Shown piece after piece: positions 1-10,567 of a stretch of DNA of 64,000 nucleotides. A program made the position numbers and the translations under genes. The stretch spans positions 372,001-436,000 of the forward strand of contig NZ_NJIH01000004.1 of assembly GCF_002209565.1 (NCBI RefSeq). The letters are read 5' to 3'. The notes beneath the pieces are model-generated. The model did not search any database and was not told the DNA's origin. It saw only the letters and a program-made list of their open reading frames with translations. Positions within the stretch are counted from its first letter, which is position 1. Each line of letters starts with the position of its first letter. The stretch comes from Candidimonas nitroreducens (GTDB lineage Bacteria > Pseudomonadota > Gammaproteobacteria > Burkholderiales > Burkholderiaceae_B).

Positions 1-1723
<1,723 letters not shown>

Positions 1724-1790
1724 AAAGGCCCGGCCTTAATGTGAAAGAAGCCCCTTTCATTCTCGGGGGAGGCGGCGCCCGCCATGACCG

Positions 1791-3209
1791 TTAGGGCCGG
1801 AAGCCCCCGAAGCCGCCCTTGCCCATGCCGCGCATGCCGCCCATGGCACGCATCATCTTGGCCATGCCGCCCTTCTTCATTTGCTTCATCATGCCCTGCA
1901 TCTGCTCGAACTGGGCCAGCAGGCGATTGACTTCCTGCACCGGCACGCCGGAGCCGGCGGCAATGCGGCGCTTGCGCGAGGCCTTGAGCAGTTCGGGCTT
2001 GGCACGCTCGGCCGGGGTCATGGAATTCAGGATGCCTTCCGTGCGGCGCAATTGTTTTTCAGCCTGGCCGCCCTGCAGCTGATTCGCGGCCTGCGCGAAC
2101 TGGGCCGGCAGCTTTTCCAACAGCGAGCCCATGTCGCCCATTTTCTTGACCTGCTGCAGCTGTTCGCGGAAATCGTTCAGATCGAAGCGATTACCCGACT
2201 TGAGCTTGGCCGCCAGCTTCTGCGCCTCGGCAATGTCGACGTTCTTCTGCGCCTGCTCGACCAGCGAGACGATGTCGCCCATGCCCAGCACGCGCTGCGC
2301 CATGCGCTCGGGGTGGAAGGGTTCCAGTCCGTCGAGCTTTTCCGATATGCCGACGAACTTCAGCGGCTTGCCGGTAACGTGGCGCACCGACAGGGCCGCG
2401 CCGCCGCGCGCATCGCCGTCCAGCTTGGTCAGCACCACGCCCGTCAGGGGCAGCGCGTCGGCGAAGGCCTTGGCCACATTCACCGCGTCCTGGCCCTGCA
2501 TGGCGTCGACCACGAACAGGGTTTCAACCGGGTCGAGCAGGTCGTACAGGGCGCGGATCTCGCGCATCATGGCCTCGTCCACCCCCAGGCGGCCGGCCGT
2601 GTCGACGATCAGCACCTCGTAGTGATGGCGCTTGGCGTGGTCGAGCGCGGCGCGCGCGATGTCCTCGGGCTTTTGCGTGGTGTCGGAAGGCAGGAAATCC
2701 ACATGCACCTGCGCCGCCACGGTGCGCAGCTGCTCGATGGCCGCCGGGCGATAGACGTCGGCGCTGACCACCAGCACCTTCTTCTTGCCCGTCTTGCGGC
2801 CGTGCTGCACATGGCCGCCCTCGCTGAGCCACTTGGCCAGCTTGCCGGTGGTGGTGGTCTTGCCGGCGCCCTGCAGACCGGCCATCAGGATCACGGCGGG
2901 CGGCTGGGCGGCCAGGGAAAGCTCGCCGGCCTCGGCGCTCTGGTCGCCGCCCATCAGGGCCGTCAATTCCTTGTGCACCACACCCACCAGGGCCTGGCCC
3001 GGGTTGAGGCTGCCCACCACGTCCTGGCCCAGCGCGCGTTCCCTGACCCGGGCAACGAAATCGCGCACCACGGGCAAGGCCACGTCGGCCTCGAGCAGGG
3101 CCATGCGCACCTCGCGCAGCATGTCCTGGGTATTGGCTTCGGTCAGGCGCGCCTGGCCACGCATGGTCTTGACGACGCGCGACAGGCGCTGAGTAAGATT
3201 GTCTAGCAT
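1791..3209 (-). CDS. ffh: signal recognition particle protein Ffh
   Basis: GTPase subunit of the signal recognition particle. It binds 4.5S RNA and signal sequences and delivers ribosomes to FtsY at the inner membrane. The 472 residues hold the N domain (1-90), the GTPase domain with P-loop GLQGAGKT at 111-118, DTAGR and TKLDGDARGG motifs, and a C-terminal M domain rich in Met and Lys. The RNA-binding helix-turn-helix contains SRKRRIAAGSG. It is divergent from ypjD, with about 108 bp between starts that must hold both promoters. The pairing of ffh with ypjD is also seen in enterobacteria. Confidence 0.97.
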   Translation of the reverse strand: MLDNLTQRLSRVVKTMRGQARLTEANTQDMLREVRMALLEADVALPVVRDFVARVRERALGQDVVGSLNPGQALVGVVHKELTALMGGDQSAEAGELSLAAQPPAVILMAGLQGAGKTTTTGKLAKWLSEGGHVQHGRKTGKKKVLVVSADVYRPAAIEQLRTVAAQVHVDFLPSDTTQKPEDIARAALDHAKRHHYEVLIVDTAGRLGVDEAMMREIRALYDLLDPVETLFVVDAMQGQDAVNVAKAFADALPLTGVVLTKLDGDARGGAALSVRHVTGKPLKFVGISEKLDGLEPFHPERMAQRVLGMGDIVSLVEQAQKNVDIAEAQKLAAKLKSGNRFDLNDFREQLQQVKKMGDMGSLLEKLPAQFAQAANQLQGGQAEKQLRRTEGILNSMTPAERAKPELLKASRKRRIAAGSGVPVQEVNRLLAQFEQMQGMMKQMKKGGMAKMMRAMGGMRGMGKGGFGGFRP

Positions 3210-3317
3210 AAATAAGAATGGTTTCGCTTAAACTAGTCGGTTCCGGGCTGCACCGAACTAAAATACGGTGCAGCGGGGGCATCATGCCCCTGCCGGCCCA
3301 ACCATATATCAGGGACT

Positions 3318-4160
3318 ATGTCTGCAGGCATTGTATTTCACTTGCTGGCCGCGCTGGCCTACGCCGTGCTGGCCGTTTCTCTTTGGCGACCGCTGACCCG
3401 CGACGGCGAACAGCCGCACGCCGGCAAAGTCGGGCGCATCTGCCTGCTCAGCGCCATTATTCTGCATGGCATCGCGCTGCACCAGGCCATCCTCACCGAC
3501 AACGGCCTGCGCCTAAGCTGGGCCCTGGGCCTGTCGGCGGCAATCTGGGTGGGCATGATCATATTCTGGCTGGAAAGCCTGATCCTGCGCATCGACGGCC
3601 TGCTGCTGATCCTGCTGCCGGCGGTCACCCTGGTCACGATCGTGGCGGCCGCCTTCCCGCAGGGCTATGTGGTGGCCCACGCCCACAACGACTGGCTGCG
3701 GGTGCACCTGCTGATCGCGCTGACCGCCTACGGCATGATCACCGTCGCCGCCCTGCACGCCGTTCTCATGACCGCGCTCGACCGCCACCTGCACCGCCCA
3801 GTCGAACAAGAAGCCAGCCGCGGCATCATCAGCCGCGCCTTCGACTCCATGCCGCCCCTGCTGGTGCAGGAACACCTGCTGTTCCGTCTGATCTGGATAG
3901 GCTTCATCGTCCTGACCCTGGCCGTGGGATCCGGCGCCATGGTGTCCATGGCCCTGACCGGCCGCCCCTTCCCCCTGGATCACAAGACCGTCTTCACCCT
4001 GCTGTCGTGGGTCACCTTCGGCGGGCTGCTGGTCGGCCGCTACGCGCGCGGCTGGCGCGGCCGCATCGCCCTGCGCTGGACGCTGGTGGGTTTCGTCTTC
4101 CTGCTGCTGGCCTACACGGGCAGCCGGTTCGTGCTCGAAGTCATACTGCAGCGGGGTTGA
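3318..4160 (+). CDS. ypjD: YpjD/CcsA-like cytochrome c assembly-type membrane protein
   Basis: A 280-residue polytopic inner-membrane protein of the cytochrome c assembly (CcsA/HemX/YpjD) family. Eight or so hydrophobic segments run from near residue 4 to the C-terminus. A conserved-looking HNDWLRVHLLIALTAYG stretch sits in mid-protein, and a histidine near residue 39 may bind haem as in relatives. The precise role of YpjD is unresolved, so a direct role in cytochrome maturation is only inferred. The start is the ATG at 3318. Its stop is followed one base later by the next start, indicating translational coupling. Confidence 0.85.
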   Translation: MSAGIVFHLLAALAYAVLAVSLWRPLTRDGEQPHAGKVGRICLLSAIILHGIALHQAILTDNGLRLSWALGLSAAIWVGMIIFWLESLILRIDGLLLILLPAVTLVTIVAAAFPQGYVVAHAHNDWLRVHLLIALTAYGMITVAALHAVLMTALDRHLHRPVEQEASRGIISRAFDSMPPLLVQEHLLFRLIWIGFIVLTLAVGSGAMVSMALTGRPFPLDHKTVFTLLSWVTFGGLLVGRYARGWRGRIALRWTLVGFVFLLLAYTGSRFVLEVILQRG

Positions 4161-4161
4161 A

Positions 4162-4416
4162 GTGGGCAAGGTTCTGATCTGGGTACTGCTGATTCTGGGC
4201 GGCATGCTGCTGGCGCGCATCATGTCGCAGAACAATGCCCGCCAGCAGTCGCGGCCGCGCCAGGCCCCGCCGCGCCCCATGCCGCCGGTGCAGGCGCCGG
4301 AAACCATGGTGCGCTGCGCCCATTGCGGCATCCACCTGCCGCGCTCGGAAGCCGTGCTGGTGCAGGGCAAAACCTGGTGCAGCACCGAGCACGCCAAGCT
4401 GGGCGTGCGCAAGTGA
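4162..4416 (+). CDS. PP0621-family small membrane-anchored zinc-ribbon-like protein
   Basis: An 84-residue protein of the proteobacterial PP0621 type, function unknown. One N-terminal transmembrane helix (about residues 3-16) is followed by a Pro/Arg-rich linker. A C-terminal segment then carries MVRCAHCGIHLP and a later Cys in WCSTEH, which look like a small metal-binding knuckle. GTG is the start because it follows the ypjD stop directly and retains the hydrophobic N-terminus. It sits between ypjD and ampD in one rightward unit. Relatives are often found next to sensor-kinase or ampD genes, but no function follows from that. Confidence 0.8.
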   Translation: MGKVLIWVLLILGGMLLARIMSQNNARQQSRPRQAPPRPMPPVQAPETMVRCAHCGIHLPRSEAVLVQGKTWCSTEHAKLGVRK

Positions 4417-4534
4417 ATACGCAGCCGCGGGCCGGCACGGTCGAAGTTCCAGTCCGGAGCGCCGATCCGGCTGCCGTTCACCTCCAGCCACGACTTTGGC
4501 TACTGCGGCCAAAGCGACAGCCAGAGCAACGGTA

Positions 4535-5140
4535 ATGGCAGCGGCAGGCGATACCCGCCCTCTTGCACTGGATCGCCACGGCTGGCTGCGCCCGGGCCCC
4601 GGGGTGCGCCTGGCGCCGTCCCCCAACCAGGACGCCCGGCCGGGCAGCGTCGACCCGTACCTGCTGGTTTTGCACAATATCAGCCTGCCGCCCGGTGTCT
4701 TCGGCGGATCCGAAGTCGAGGATCTGTTCCTCAATCGCCTGGACTACGACTCCCACCCCTGGCTGCCGCGCCTGCGCGGGCTGCGAGTCTCGGCGCACTT
4801 CTTCGTGCGCCGCGACGGCGGCGTGATCCAGTTCGTTGCCAGCACGCGCCGCGCCTGGCACGCCGGTGTCTCGGCATTCGAGGGGCGCGAGCGCTGCAAT
4901 GATTTTTCCGTGGGCATAGAGCTGGAAGGCACGGACTTCGAGCCATACGCCGAAGCCCAGTACGCAACCCTGGCCGCGCTGACCAGGGCGCTGCGCACGC
5001 GCCACCCGCTGCGCGCGGCATGGGGGCACGAACACATCGCCCTCGGCCGCAAGACCGACCCGGGGCCCTGCTTCGACTGGGCGCGCTACGGCCGGGAGAA
5101 CGGCTGGCCGCGGCGGCAGATGCCGCCCGGGGCCGGCTGA
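4535..5140 (+). CDS. ampD: 1,6-anhydro-N-acetylmuramyl-L-alanine amidase AmpD
   Basis: Cytoplasmic zinc amidase of cell-wall recycling. It cleaves anhydro-muropeptides and so controls AmpR-type induction of beta-lactamase where that system exists. With the ATG at 4535 the protein has 201 residues. Zinc ligands are visible as His47 (LVLHNISLPPG), His165 (WGHEHIALGRKTDPG) and Asp175. Lys173 and the Glu in SVGIELEGTDF complete the active site. The frame is open further upstream, but that stretch overlaps the preceding gene and lacks family character. About 118 bp separate it from the previous gene. Identity is secure. Confidence 0.95.
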   Translation: MAAAGDTRPLALDRHGWLRPGPGVRLAPSPNQDARPGSVDPYLLVLHNISLPPGVFGGSEVEDLFLNRLDYDSHPWLPRLRGLRVSAHFFVRRDGGVIQFVASTRRAWHAGVSAFEGRERCNDFSVGIELEGTDFEPYAEAQYATLAALTRALRTRHPLRAAWGHEHIALGRKTDPGPCFDWARYGRENGWPRRQMPPGAG

Positions 5141-5187
5141 GGCAGGCGAGCTGGGGAAAAGCAGCTGTAAAGCTGCGCCGGAAAGTC

Positions 5188-5227
5188 AACGGCGCCCCAG
5201 CGCTTATACAGGCCCCGGGGCGCCGTT
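5188..5227. terminator. dyad between convergent ampD and htpG
   Basis: An 11-bp perfect inverted repeat (arms 5188-5198 and 5217-5227, AACGGCGCCCC) with an 18-nt loop lies between the converging ampD and htpG genes. A shorter hairpin GCAGCT-GTAA-AGCTGC precedes it at 5161-5176. There is no long T-run on either side, so it may be a weak bidirectional terminator or a transcript-end structure. Confidence 0.5.
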
Positions 5228-5348
5228 CAAGGCAGACGTAAAACATCAGCGGCGAGCCCGCGCTGCAGATCGCCGAAGAACCCGCGCCATCCGCCCGCCA
5301 ATAGCCGCCAGGCCTCGCTGACGGCGGCCTGCGGCCGCCCACCAGCCC

Positions 5349-7259
5349 TCAAGCGTTGAGTATCAATCGGTTCATCCGCTTCACGAAGCCCGCCGGATCG
5401 GCCAGTTGCGCCCCTTCGGCCAGCATGGCCTGATCCAGCAGCAGCTGCGCCCAGTCGCCGAAATCCGCCTCCGGAGCGCCCTGCACCCGCGTCACCAGTG
5501 CGTGCTCGGGGTTGATTTCCAGTATTGGCTTGACCTGCGGCGTTTCCTGGCCGGCCGCCTGCAGCATGCGCATCAGATGCGGGCTGAGCTCGTGCTCGTC
5601 GACCACCACGCAGGCGGGCGAATCCACCAGGCGCACGGTGACGCGCACGTCCTTCACCTTTTCGCCCAGCGCCGTCTTCAGACGTTCCACCAGCGGCTTG
5701 AAGGTCTCGGCCACTTCCGACTGATGCTTCTTTTCTTCCTCGTCGGCCAGCTTGTCCAGATCCAGGCCGCCCTTGGCGATCGACACCAGCTGCTTGCCCT
5801 CGAATTCGCGCAGGTGCGACAGCATCCATTCATCGACGCGATCCGACAGCAGCAGCACTTCCAGGCCCTTCTTGCGGAAGATCTCCAGGTGCGGGCTATT
5901 GCTGGCCGCCGCGAACGTATCGGCACTGACGTAATAAATCTTGTCCTGGCCTTCCTTCACGCGGCCCACATAGTCGGCCAGCGACACCGTCTGCGCCGAA
6001 CCCTCGGCCTGCGTCGAGGCAAAACGCAACAGCTTGGCGATGCGGTCTTTGTTGGCATGGTCTTCGCCCACGCCTTCCTTGATCACCAGCCCGAACTGCT
6101 TCCAGAATTCCGCATAGTCTTCGGCCTTGTTCTCGGCCAGGTCTTCCAGCAGCGACAGCACACGCTTCGTCGACCCCTCGCGGATCACCTTCACGTCGCG
6201 GCTTTCCTGCAGCAGTTCGCGCGACACATTCAGCGGCAGGTCGGCCGAATCGATCACGCCGCGCACGAAGCGCAAATAGGCGGGCAGCAATTGTTCGGCG
6301 TCGTCCATGATGAACACGCGCCGCACATACAGCTTGACCCCGCGCCGCGCGTCGCGATCCCACAGATCCATGGGCGCATGCTTCGGAACGTACAACAGCT
6401 GCGTGTATTCGCTGCGGCCTTCTACCCGGTTGTGCGTCCAGGCCAAGGGGTCGTCATAGTCGTGCGCGACGTGCTTGTAGAATTCTTTGTACTGCTCGTC
6501 GGTGATGTCGGCCTTGGCGCGCGTCCACAGCGCATTGGCCTGGTTCACCGTTTCCCATTCATTCTTCTTGACCTGCTCGGACTTCTCGCTGTCCCACTCT
6601 TCCTTCAGCATCTGGATAGGCAGCGAAATATGGTCGGAATAGCGGCGCAGCACCTCGCGCAGCTTCCAGCCATTCAGGAATTCGTCCTCGCCCTCGCGCA
6701 GGTACAGCGTGACCGCCGTGCCGCGGTCGGCCTTTTCCACCGGGGTAATCGAAAACTCGCCCTGGCCGTCCGATTCCCACAGAATCGCCTCGGTTTCCGG
6801 CAGGCCCGCGCGGCGGCTAAGCACCGATACCTTCTGCGCCACGATGAACGAAGAATAAAAGCCCACCCCGAACTGGCCGATGAGCTGGGCGTCCTTCTGC
6901 TGGTCGCCCGTCAGTTGCGAGAAGAATTCCCGCGTGCCCGAGCGCGCGATCGTGCCCAGGTTGGCGATGGCGTCGTCGCGCGACATGCCGATGCCGTTAT
7001 CGGATATCGTCACGGTACGCAGCTCCTTGTCGTACTCGATCCGGATGCGCAGTTCCGTATCGCCCTGCATCAGCTCGGGCTTGTCGATGGCCTCGAAACG
7101 CAGCTTGTCGCAGGCGTCCGACGCATTCGAGACCAGCTCGCGCAGGAAAATTTCCTTGTTGCTGTACAAGGAATGGATCATCAGGTGCAGCAGTTGCTTG
7201 ACCTCGGCCTGGAAACCCAGCGTTTCGGCGCCGTGCACGGTAGTATCGGAGTCGCTCAT
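5349..7259 (-). CDS. htpG: molecular chaperone HtpG (Hsp90)
   Basis: Cytosolic Hsp90 dimer that remodels client proteins with ATP. The 636 residues match the family. The N-terminal Bergerat-fold ATPase shows [18 protein letters not shown] (catalytic Glu41, Asn45), SDNGIGM near residue 85 and the lid motif GQFGVGFYS. The middle domain includes [14 protein letters not shown] and [10 protein letters not shown]-terminal dimerisation domain ends with RMNRLILNA. The start ATG at 7259 gives [20 protein letters not shown]. It is divergent from the DMT transporter gene, with about 76 bp between starts. Confidence 0.97.
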   Translation of the reverse strand: MSDSDTTVHGAETLGFQAEVKQLLHLMIHSLYSNKEIFLRELVSNASDACDKLRFEAIDKPELMQGDTELRIRIEYDKELRTVTISDNGIGMSRDDAIANLGTIARSGTREFFSQLTGDQQKDAQLIGQFGVGFYSSFIVAQKVSVLSRRAGLPETEAILWESDGQGEFSITPVEKADRGTAVTLYLREGEDEFLNGWKLREVLRRYSDHISLPIQMLKEEWDSEKSEQVKKNEWETVNQANALWTRAKADITDEQYKEFYKHVAHDYDDPLAWTHNRVEGRSEYTQLLYVPKHAPMDLWDRDARRGVKLYVRRVFIMDDAEQLLPAYLRFVRGVIDSADLPLNVSRELLQESRDVKVIREGSTKRVLSLLEDLAENKAEDYAEFWKQFGLVIKEGVGEDHANKDRIAKLLRFASTQAEGSAQTVSLADYVGRVKEGQDKIYYVSADTFAAASNSPHLEIFRKKGLEVLLLSDRVDEWMLSHLREFEGKQLVSIAKGGLDLDKLADEEEKKHQSEVAETFKPLVERLKTALGEKVKDVRVTVRLVDSPACVVVDEHELSPHLMRMLQAAGQETPQVKPILEINPEHALVTRVQGAPEADFGDWAQLLLDQAMLAEGAQLADPAGFVKRMNRLILNA

Positions 7260-7335
7260 AACTTATTGAATCAATGAAAAATTTGTTGACGAGAAACCTT
7301 GCTGGCCCGAGCAGCCGGGCCGATTGGAAAAATAT

Positions 7336-8220
7336 ATGGAGGCGATAGCCCGAACTTCAAGGGGCGCCATACGGCCCAGCGCCAACGCCGGCATCTGCTG
7401 CATGCTGGCCGGCATCCTGACGCTGAGCCTGAGCGACGCCTCGGTCAAAGTCCTGGACGGCCGCTACCCGGCCCTGCAAGTGCTGTTCCTGCGCGCCCTG
7501 ATCGCCCTGCCCCTGGTCACCGGCCTGGCCTTGGCCCTGGGCGGCCGGCCCGCCCTGCGCACCCGCCAAGCCGGCCTGCACGCCTTGCGCGGCTTCCTGA
7601 ATGTGATCGGCGCTTGCGCCTTCTACCGCGGCCTGGCCGAGCTGCCCCTGGCCGAAATTACCGCCATCGCCTACGCCGCCCCCGTCTTCGTCGTACTGCT
7701 GTCGGCCGCCGTCTACAAAGAACGGCTGGACGCCTGGCGCCTGCTGGCCGTGGCCCTGGGCTTTGCCGGCGTGCTGGTCATCGTACGCCCCGGCAGCGGC
7801 GCCTTCCAAGCCGCATCCCTCTACCCGCTCTTCACCGCCCTGACCTACGCCGCCATGATGGTCAGCGCCCGGCGCATCCACCCTTCCCACAGCTTCGCCG
7901 CCCTGATGTTCTATTCCGTGCTGCCCCAGGTGCTCTTCAGCGCCCTGCCTCAGCCCTGGATCTGGCACCCGGTCGCCGGCGCCGACTGGCTCGTCATGTT
8001 CGCCATCGGCATCTTCAGCAGCGCCGGCATCAGCCTGATTTCCCAGGCCTTCCGCCTGGCTCCCGCCTCGGTCGTCGCGCCCTTCGACTACTCCGGCCTG
8101 CTATGGGCCACTTTCTTCGGCTGGCTGGTGTGGAACGAACTGCCGGACGGCGTCAGCTACGCGGGCGCAGCGCTGATCGTGGCCGCGGGCCTGATCGGAG
8201 CCTGGAGGAAAAAGAAATAG
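7336..8220 (+). CDS. DMT-superfamily (EamA) transporter
   Basis: Inner-membrane transporter with about ten hydrophobic helices arranged as two EamA repeats. The first repeat carries SLSDASVKVLDGRYPALQV and FLRALIALPL; the second starts near SLYPLFTALTYAAMM. SYAGAALIVAAGLIGAWRKKK is a typical C-terminus. Substrate cannot be read from sequence; relatives export amino acids or other metabolites. I prefer the ATG at 7336. A TTG at 7324 in the same frame is an alternative with no better ribosome site. It is divergent from htpG and followed by a small hairpin GCCCG-CTT-CGGGC-like repeat near 8256. Confidence 0.88.
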   Translation: MEAIARTSRGAIRPSANAGICCMLAGILTLSLSDASVKVLDGRYPALQVLFLRALIALPLVTGLALALGGRPALRTRQAGLHALRGFLNVIGACAFYRGLAELPLAEITAIAYAAPVFVVLLSAAVYKERLDAWRLLAVALGFAGVLVIVRPGSGAFQAASLYPLFTALTYAAMMVSARRIHPSHSFAALMFYSVLPQVLFSALPQPWIWHPVAGADWLVMFAIGIFSSAGISLISQAFRLAPASVVAPFDYSGLLWATFFGWLVWNELPDGVSYAGAALIVAAGLIGAWRKKK

Positions 8221-8459
8221 ACGGCCCGGGGCGACAGGCGATTCGAGCCGATAGGCCCGCTTGCGGGCGTCCTCCGTGGGGATCCTAGCCCTGCGCGCCT
8301 ATGGTTCCTTTGCAATTCTTGGCTTCATTCTTTATGCCTTCTAGGCTAGCCTCGGTACTAACGTCCCGGCCCAGGTTTTGCGGCCGTGCCGCCATATCGC
8401 CGGAACCCGCGGCCATCCCGGTTCCTTTCCACCTACGCCCAATAACAGGAGATCAACGC

Positions 8460-8672
8460 ATGAACATCAACAAAGCCGTCATGAAGGCCTACGAATCGAA
8501 GCCGTTGAAGGAAATCGCAGATGCCCCGGTATCGGCCTTGCAAGGCGTGTCCGAAGGTGACGCGGAACACCTGAAAGCCGCCTTCAACGTGAAAACCGTC
8601 AGAGATCTGGCCAACCTCAAGTTTGTCCATTGGGCGCAAGCTATTACTACGCTGGCCGATACGGAAGAGTAA
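8460..8672 (+). CDS. small conserved protein with helix-hairpin-helix-like character (70 aa)
   Basis: A 70-residue protein starting MNINKAVMKAYESKPLKEIAD, preceded by a good ribosome site (AGGAG about 8 nt upstream of the ATG at 8460). The middle part ALQGVSEGDAEHLKAAFNVKTVRDLANLKF resembles the helix-hairpin-helix-like fold of DUF4332-type proteins. In these a short Gly-containing turn is followed by a helix that can contact DNA. I do not recognise a named family. The 239 bp upstream contain a plausible promoter (TTGCAA about 17 nt before TATGCC near 8310-8335). It stands alone between the transporter and the tRNA. Confidence 0.7.
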   Translation: MNINKAVMKAYESKPLKEIADAPVSALQGVSEGDAEHLKAAFNVKTVRDLANLKFVHWAQAITTLADTEE

Positions 8673-8973
8673 GAGTAAGGCTGCCTGTAAAAGCCAGCCA
8701 GGTCGCCGTCTGCCGCAATGCAGGCGAATTGCGTTGGATCTGCGGCCATCGGACAGGAAAATATGTGGCGCGGAGGTGTCGGGCACAGGGAGGATTACTC
8801 TAAGTGCCTGCAGACCACTTGATGCCGGTATGGTGGAAACAGAAAGGGAGACCGGGGCCGATTTGGCGCGAATCGTGCGAGAAATCGGCACATTCGGGAA
8901 GCGCGCCCCGGTATCGTATAATTGCGTCTCTCTTCCACGCCCCGGCATTTCCCGCCCGGGTCGATCCCCCTAA
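8673..8973 (+). promoter_or_regulatory. intergenic stretch with tRNA-Leu promoter
   Basis: About 300 bp without a convincing gene. A consensus TATAAT -10 lies at 8917-8922, with TTCGGG at 8893-8898 as a -35 at 18-bp spacing. This would start transcription about 45 nt before the tRNA. Nothing else is recognisable here. Confidence 0.6.
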
Positions 8974-9058
8974 GCCCGGGTGGTGAAATTGGTAGACGCA
9001 GGGGACTCAAAATCCCCCGCCGCAAGGCGTGCCGGTTCGATTCCGGCCCCGGGCACCA
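8974..9058 (+). tRNA. tRNA-Leu(CAA)
   Basis: Class II tRNA of 85 nt with encoded CCA. The acceptor arms GCCCGGG and CCCGGGC pair perfectly. The anticodon stem GGGGA/TCCCC encloses loop CTCAAAA with anticodon CAA (9008-9010), reading UUG. A long variable arm (CCGC-CGCAAGGCG region) and the T-loop GGTTCGATTCC are present. Its 3' end, from the T-loop onward, is the attachment site of the adjoining prophage. The tRNA is intact on the attL side. Confidence 0.97.
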
Positions 9059-9059
9059 A
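9036..9059 (+). repeat. attL core (tRNA-Leu 3' end)
   Basis: A 24-bp sequence from TTCGATTCC to GGGCACCAA, identical to 47,981-48,004. It covers the T-loop, the 3' acceptor strand, CCA and one further base. The flanking bases differ on both sides, which fixes the core length. Confidence 0.93.
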
Positions 9060-9208
9060 TGCAATTTAACGTCAGATAACGTAAATACCTATCTGATTTA
9101 AATCAATGCCTTGGAAAACCCATACTGGATATCCATACAGGCATAAATGCCCCTTCTGCGATAAACTTTGTGCGGTCTCGTCCGCATAAATTACGCAAGG
9201 GGTTACGC

Positions 9209-10243
9209 ATGGCATCCATCAGGCCGCACAAGAACGGCTACCGCGTCGAGGTCTGCGTGAGAGGCCAGCGTGATTCTCAGGTGTTGCGCACCCATCGAGA
9301 AGCCAAAGCCTGGGGGTCGGCCCGCGAAACCGAGCTGCTCGAACGCGCCGCCAAGACGCCGGCCGAACTGCACACGATCCGCGAAGCCTTCGAGAAATAT
9401 AGGGACGAGGTATCGTGCCACAAGGAAGGCGCCCGCCACGAGGCGCTGCGCCTGAATGCCTTCGTGCGCGACTTCCCGCGCCTGGCCGCCTTGACGCTTG
9501 CCGAGTTCGACACCCCACACCTAGCCGAATGGCGTGATGCCCGCCTGGAAAAGGTGCAACCGGCCAGCGTCAACCGCGACGTCAACCTGATCCGCAACGT
9601 CTTCACCAAGGCTCGCAAGGAATGGAAGTGGATGGAGCACAAGCCGTTCGACGGCCTGGACTTGCCGCCAGATGGGCCGCCACGCGACCGCCGCATCCAT
9701 CCGTGGAAGGAAGTGCGCCCTATTCTGCGCGCCTTGGGGTACGTCTCGGGCCAGGAGCCGCGCACAAAGCAGCAGGAAGTGGCCCTTGCGTGGCTCGTAG
9801 GCATGCGCTCCTGCATGCGGGCTGCCGAAATCCTGCGACTGGGCAGCGATACCCTCTCGATGAAAACCGGCGTGGCACGGGTCAAACATAAGATGCAATA
9901 CGTGACCAAGCGGCCCAGGGTGATCCCGTTGCCACGCCGCGCTCTGCGGCTGCTGCGCGTGGTGCAGCATCGGGAGCAATGCTTCACCGTCGATAGCGCG
10001 AGCCTGGACACCCTCTTTCGTCGCGCCCGCGACTCATTGATGATCCAGAACCTGCATTTCCATGACTCGCGCGCCGAAGCGCTGACACGCCTGGCACGCG
10101 AAGTGGATGTGCTGACGCTCTCGAAGATCAGCGGCATCCGGGACGTGAAATTGCTGCTCGAAACCTACTACCGGGAGACGCCGGAGCAGATCGCGGCCCG
10201 TATCGCTAAACCGGCTGCAGCATCGCGTCGACCTGCTCAATAG
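9209..10243 (+). CDS. int: phage tyrosine-recombinase integrase
   Basis: Site-specific recombinase that integrates and excises the prophage at tRNA-Leu. It has 344 residues. The N-terminal arm-binding part (MASIRPHKNGYRVEVCVRGQ) is followed by a SAM-like core-binding domain (about 55-145) and the catalytic domain. Catalytic residues visible are Arg204 (CMRAAEIL), His285 and Arg288 (HDSR) and Tyr320 or Tyr321 (LLLETYYRETPEQ). The usual GH motif before the tyrosine reads SGI here. The ATG at 9209 is chosen for its AAGGGG ribosome site; an upstream GTG at 9170 is less likely. Its 3' end overlaps the convergent excisionase-like gene by 38 bp. Confidence 0.95.
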   Translation: MASIRPHKNGYRVEVCVRGQRDSQVLRTHREAKAWGSARETELLERAAKTPAELHTIREAFEKYRDEVSCHKEGARHEALRLNAFVRDFPRLAALTLAEFDTPHLAEWRDARLEKVQPASVNRDVNLIRNVFTKARKEWKWMEHKPFDGLDLPPDGPPRDRRIHPWKEVRPILRALGYVSGQEPRTKQQEVALAWLVGMRSCMRAAEILRLGSDTLSMKTGVARVKHKMQYVTKRPRVIPLPRRALRLLRVVQHREQCFTVDSASLDTLFRRARDSLMIQNLHFHDSRAEALTRLAREVDVLTLSKISGIRDVKLLLETYYRETPEQIAARIAKPAAASRRPAQ

Positions 10244-10418
10244 GAATGCGCCCGCAGCGGTCGAGCCGCATCTGGCCGGCGCGCACCATCTTGGCCACTG
10301 TCTGGCGGCTCAAGCCCAAGATTTCGGCGGCCTGGGTCATCGTGACATGCAGCGGACGCGGGTGCGATTCCACGTAGATCTGGACGGCCCGGCGAGCGAT
10401 TTGTTCGGCTTCGTTCAT
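10206..10418 (-). CDS. excisionase-like helix-turn-helix protein
   Basis: A 70-residue protein whose centre, MTQAAEILGLSRQTVAKMVRAGQM, is a clear MerR/AlpA-type winged helix-turn-helix as found in phage excisionases and DNA-binding accessory proteins. The ATG at 10418 has an AAGGAA ribosome site and overlaps the upstream stop as ATGA. It is the last gene of the leftward operon, and its 3' end overlaps the convergent integrase by 38 bp. An excision-directionality or Int-control role is therefore inferred from position. It could equally be a small transcriptional regulator. Confidence 0.75.
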   Translation of the reverse strand: MNEAEQIARRAVQIYVESHPRPLHVTMTQAAEILGLSRQTVAKMVRAGQMRLDRCGRIPIEQVDAMLQPV

Positions 10419-10567
10419 TTCGGTTCCTTCTTCGACTCTTCTCTGATGCACTCCGCAATGGCCGCCCCAATACATGGCGAAAACGGATAGCTCTCGGCGA
10501 TCTGGGCGCAGCGCTCGTATACGGCGCGGAGGGGATCGGGCTTGTTGTCGGGTTTAACTTCGCTCAT
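10415..10567 (-). CDS. small phage protein (50 aa)
   Basis: A 50-residue reading frame beginning MSEVKPDNKPDPLRAVYERC and ending REESKKEPK. It is linked by ATGA overlaps at both ends, to the large DUF550 protein upstream and the excisionase-like gene downstream. The phrase AVYERCAQIAESYPFSP resembles small acidic phage early proteins. No function can be assigned. Translational coupling on both sides is the main evidence that it is real. Confidence 0.65.
   Translation of the reverse strand: MSEVKPDNKPDPLRAVYERCAQIAESYPFSPCIGAAIAECIREESKKEPK

Noticed and set aside
5406-7277. Long plus-strand frame opposite htpG
   Set aside because: His/Arg/Gln-rich antisense of a strongly conserved gene, typical of high-GC shadow frames. 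The same applies opposite ffh, terL and the portal gene.
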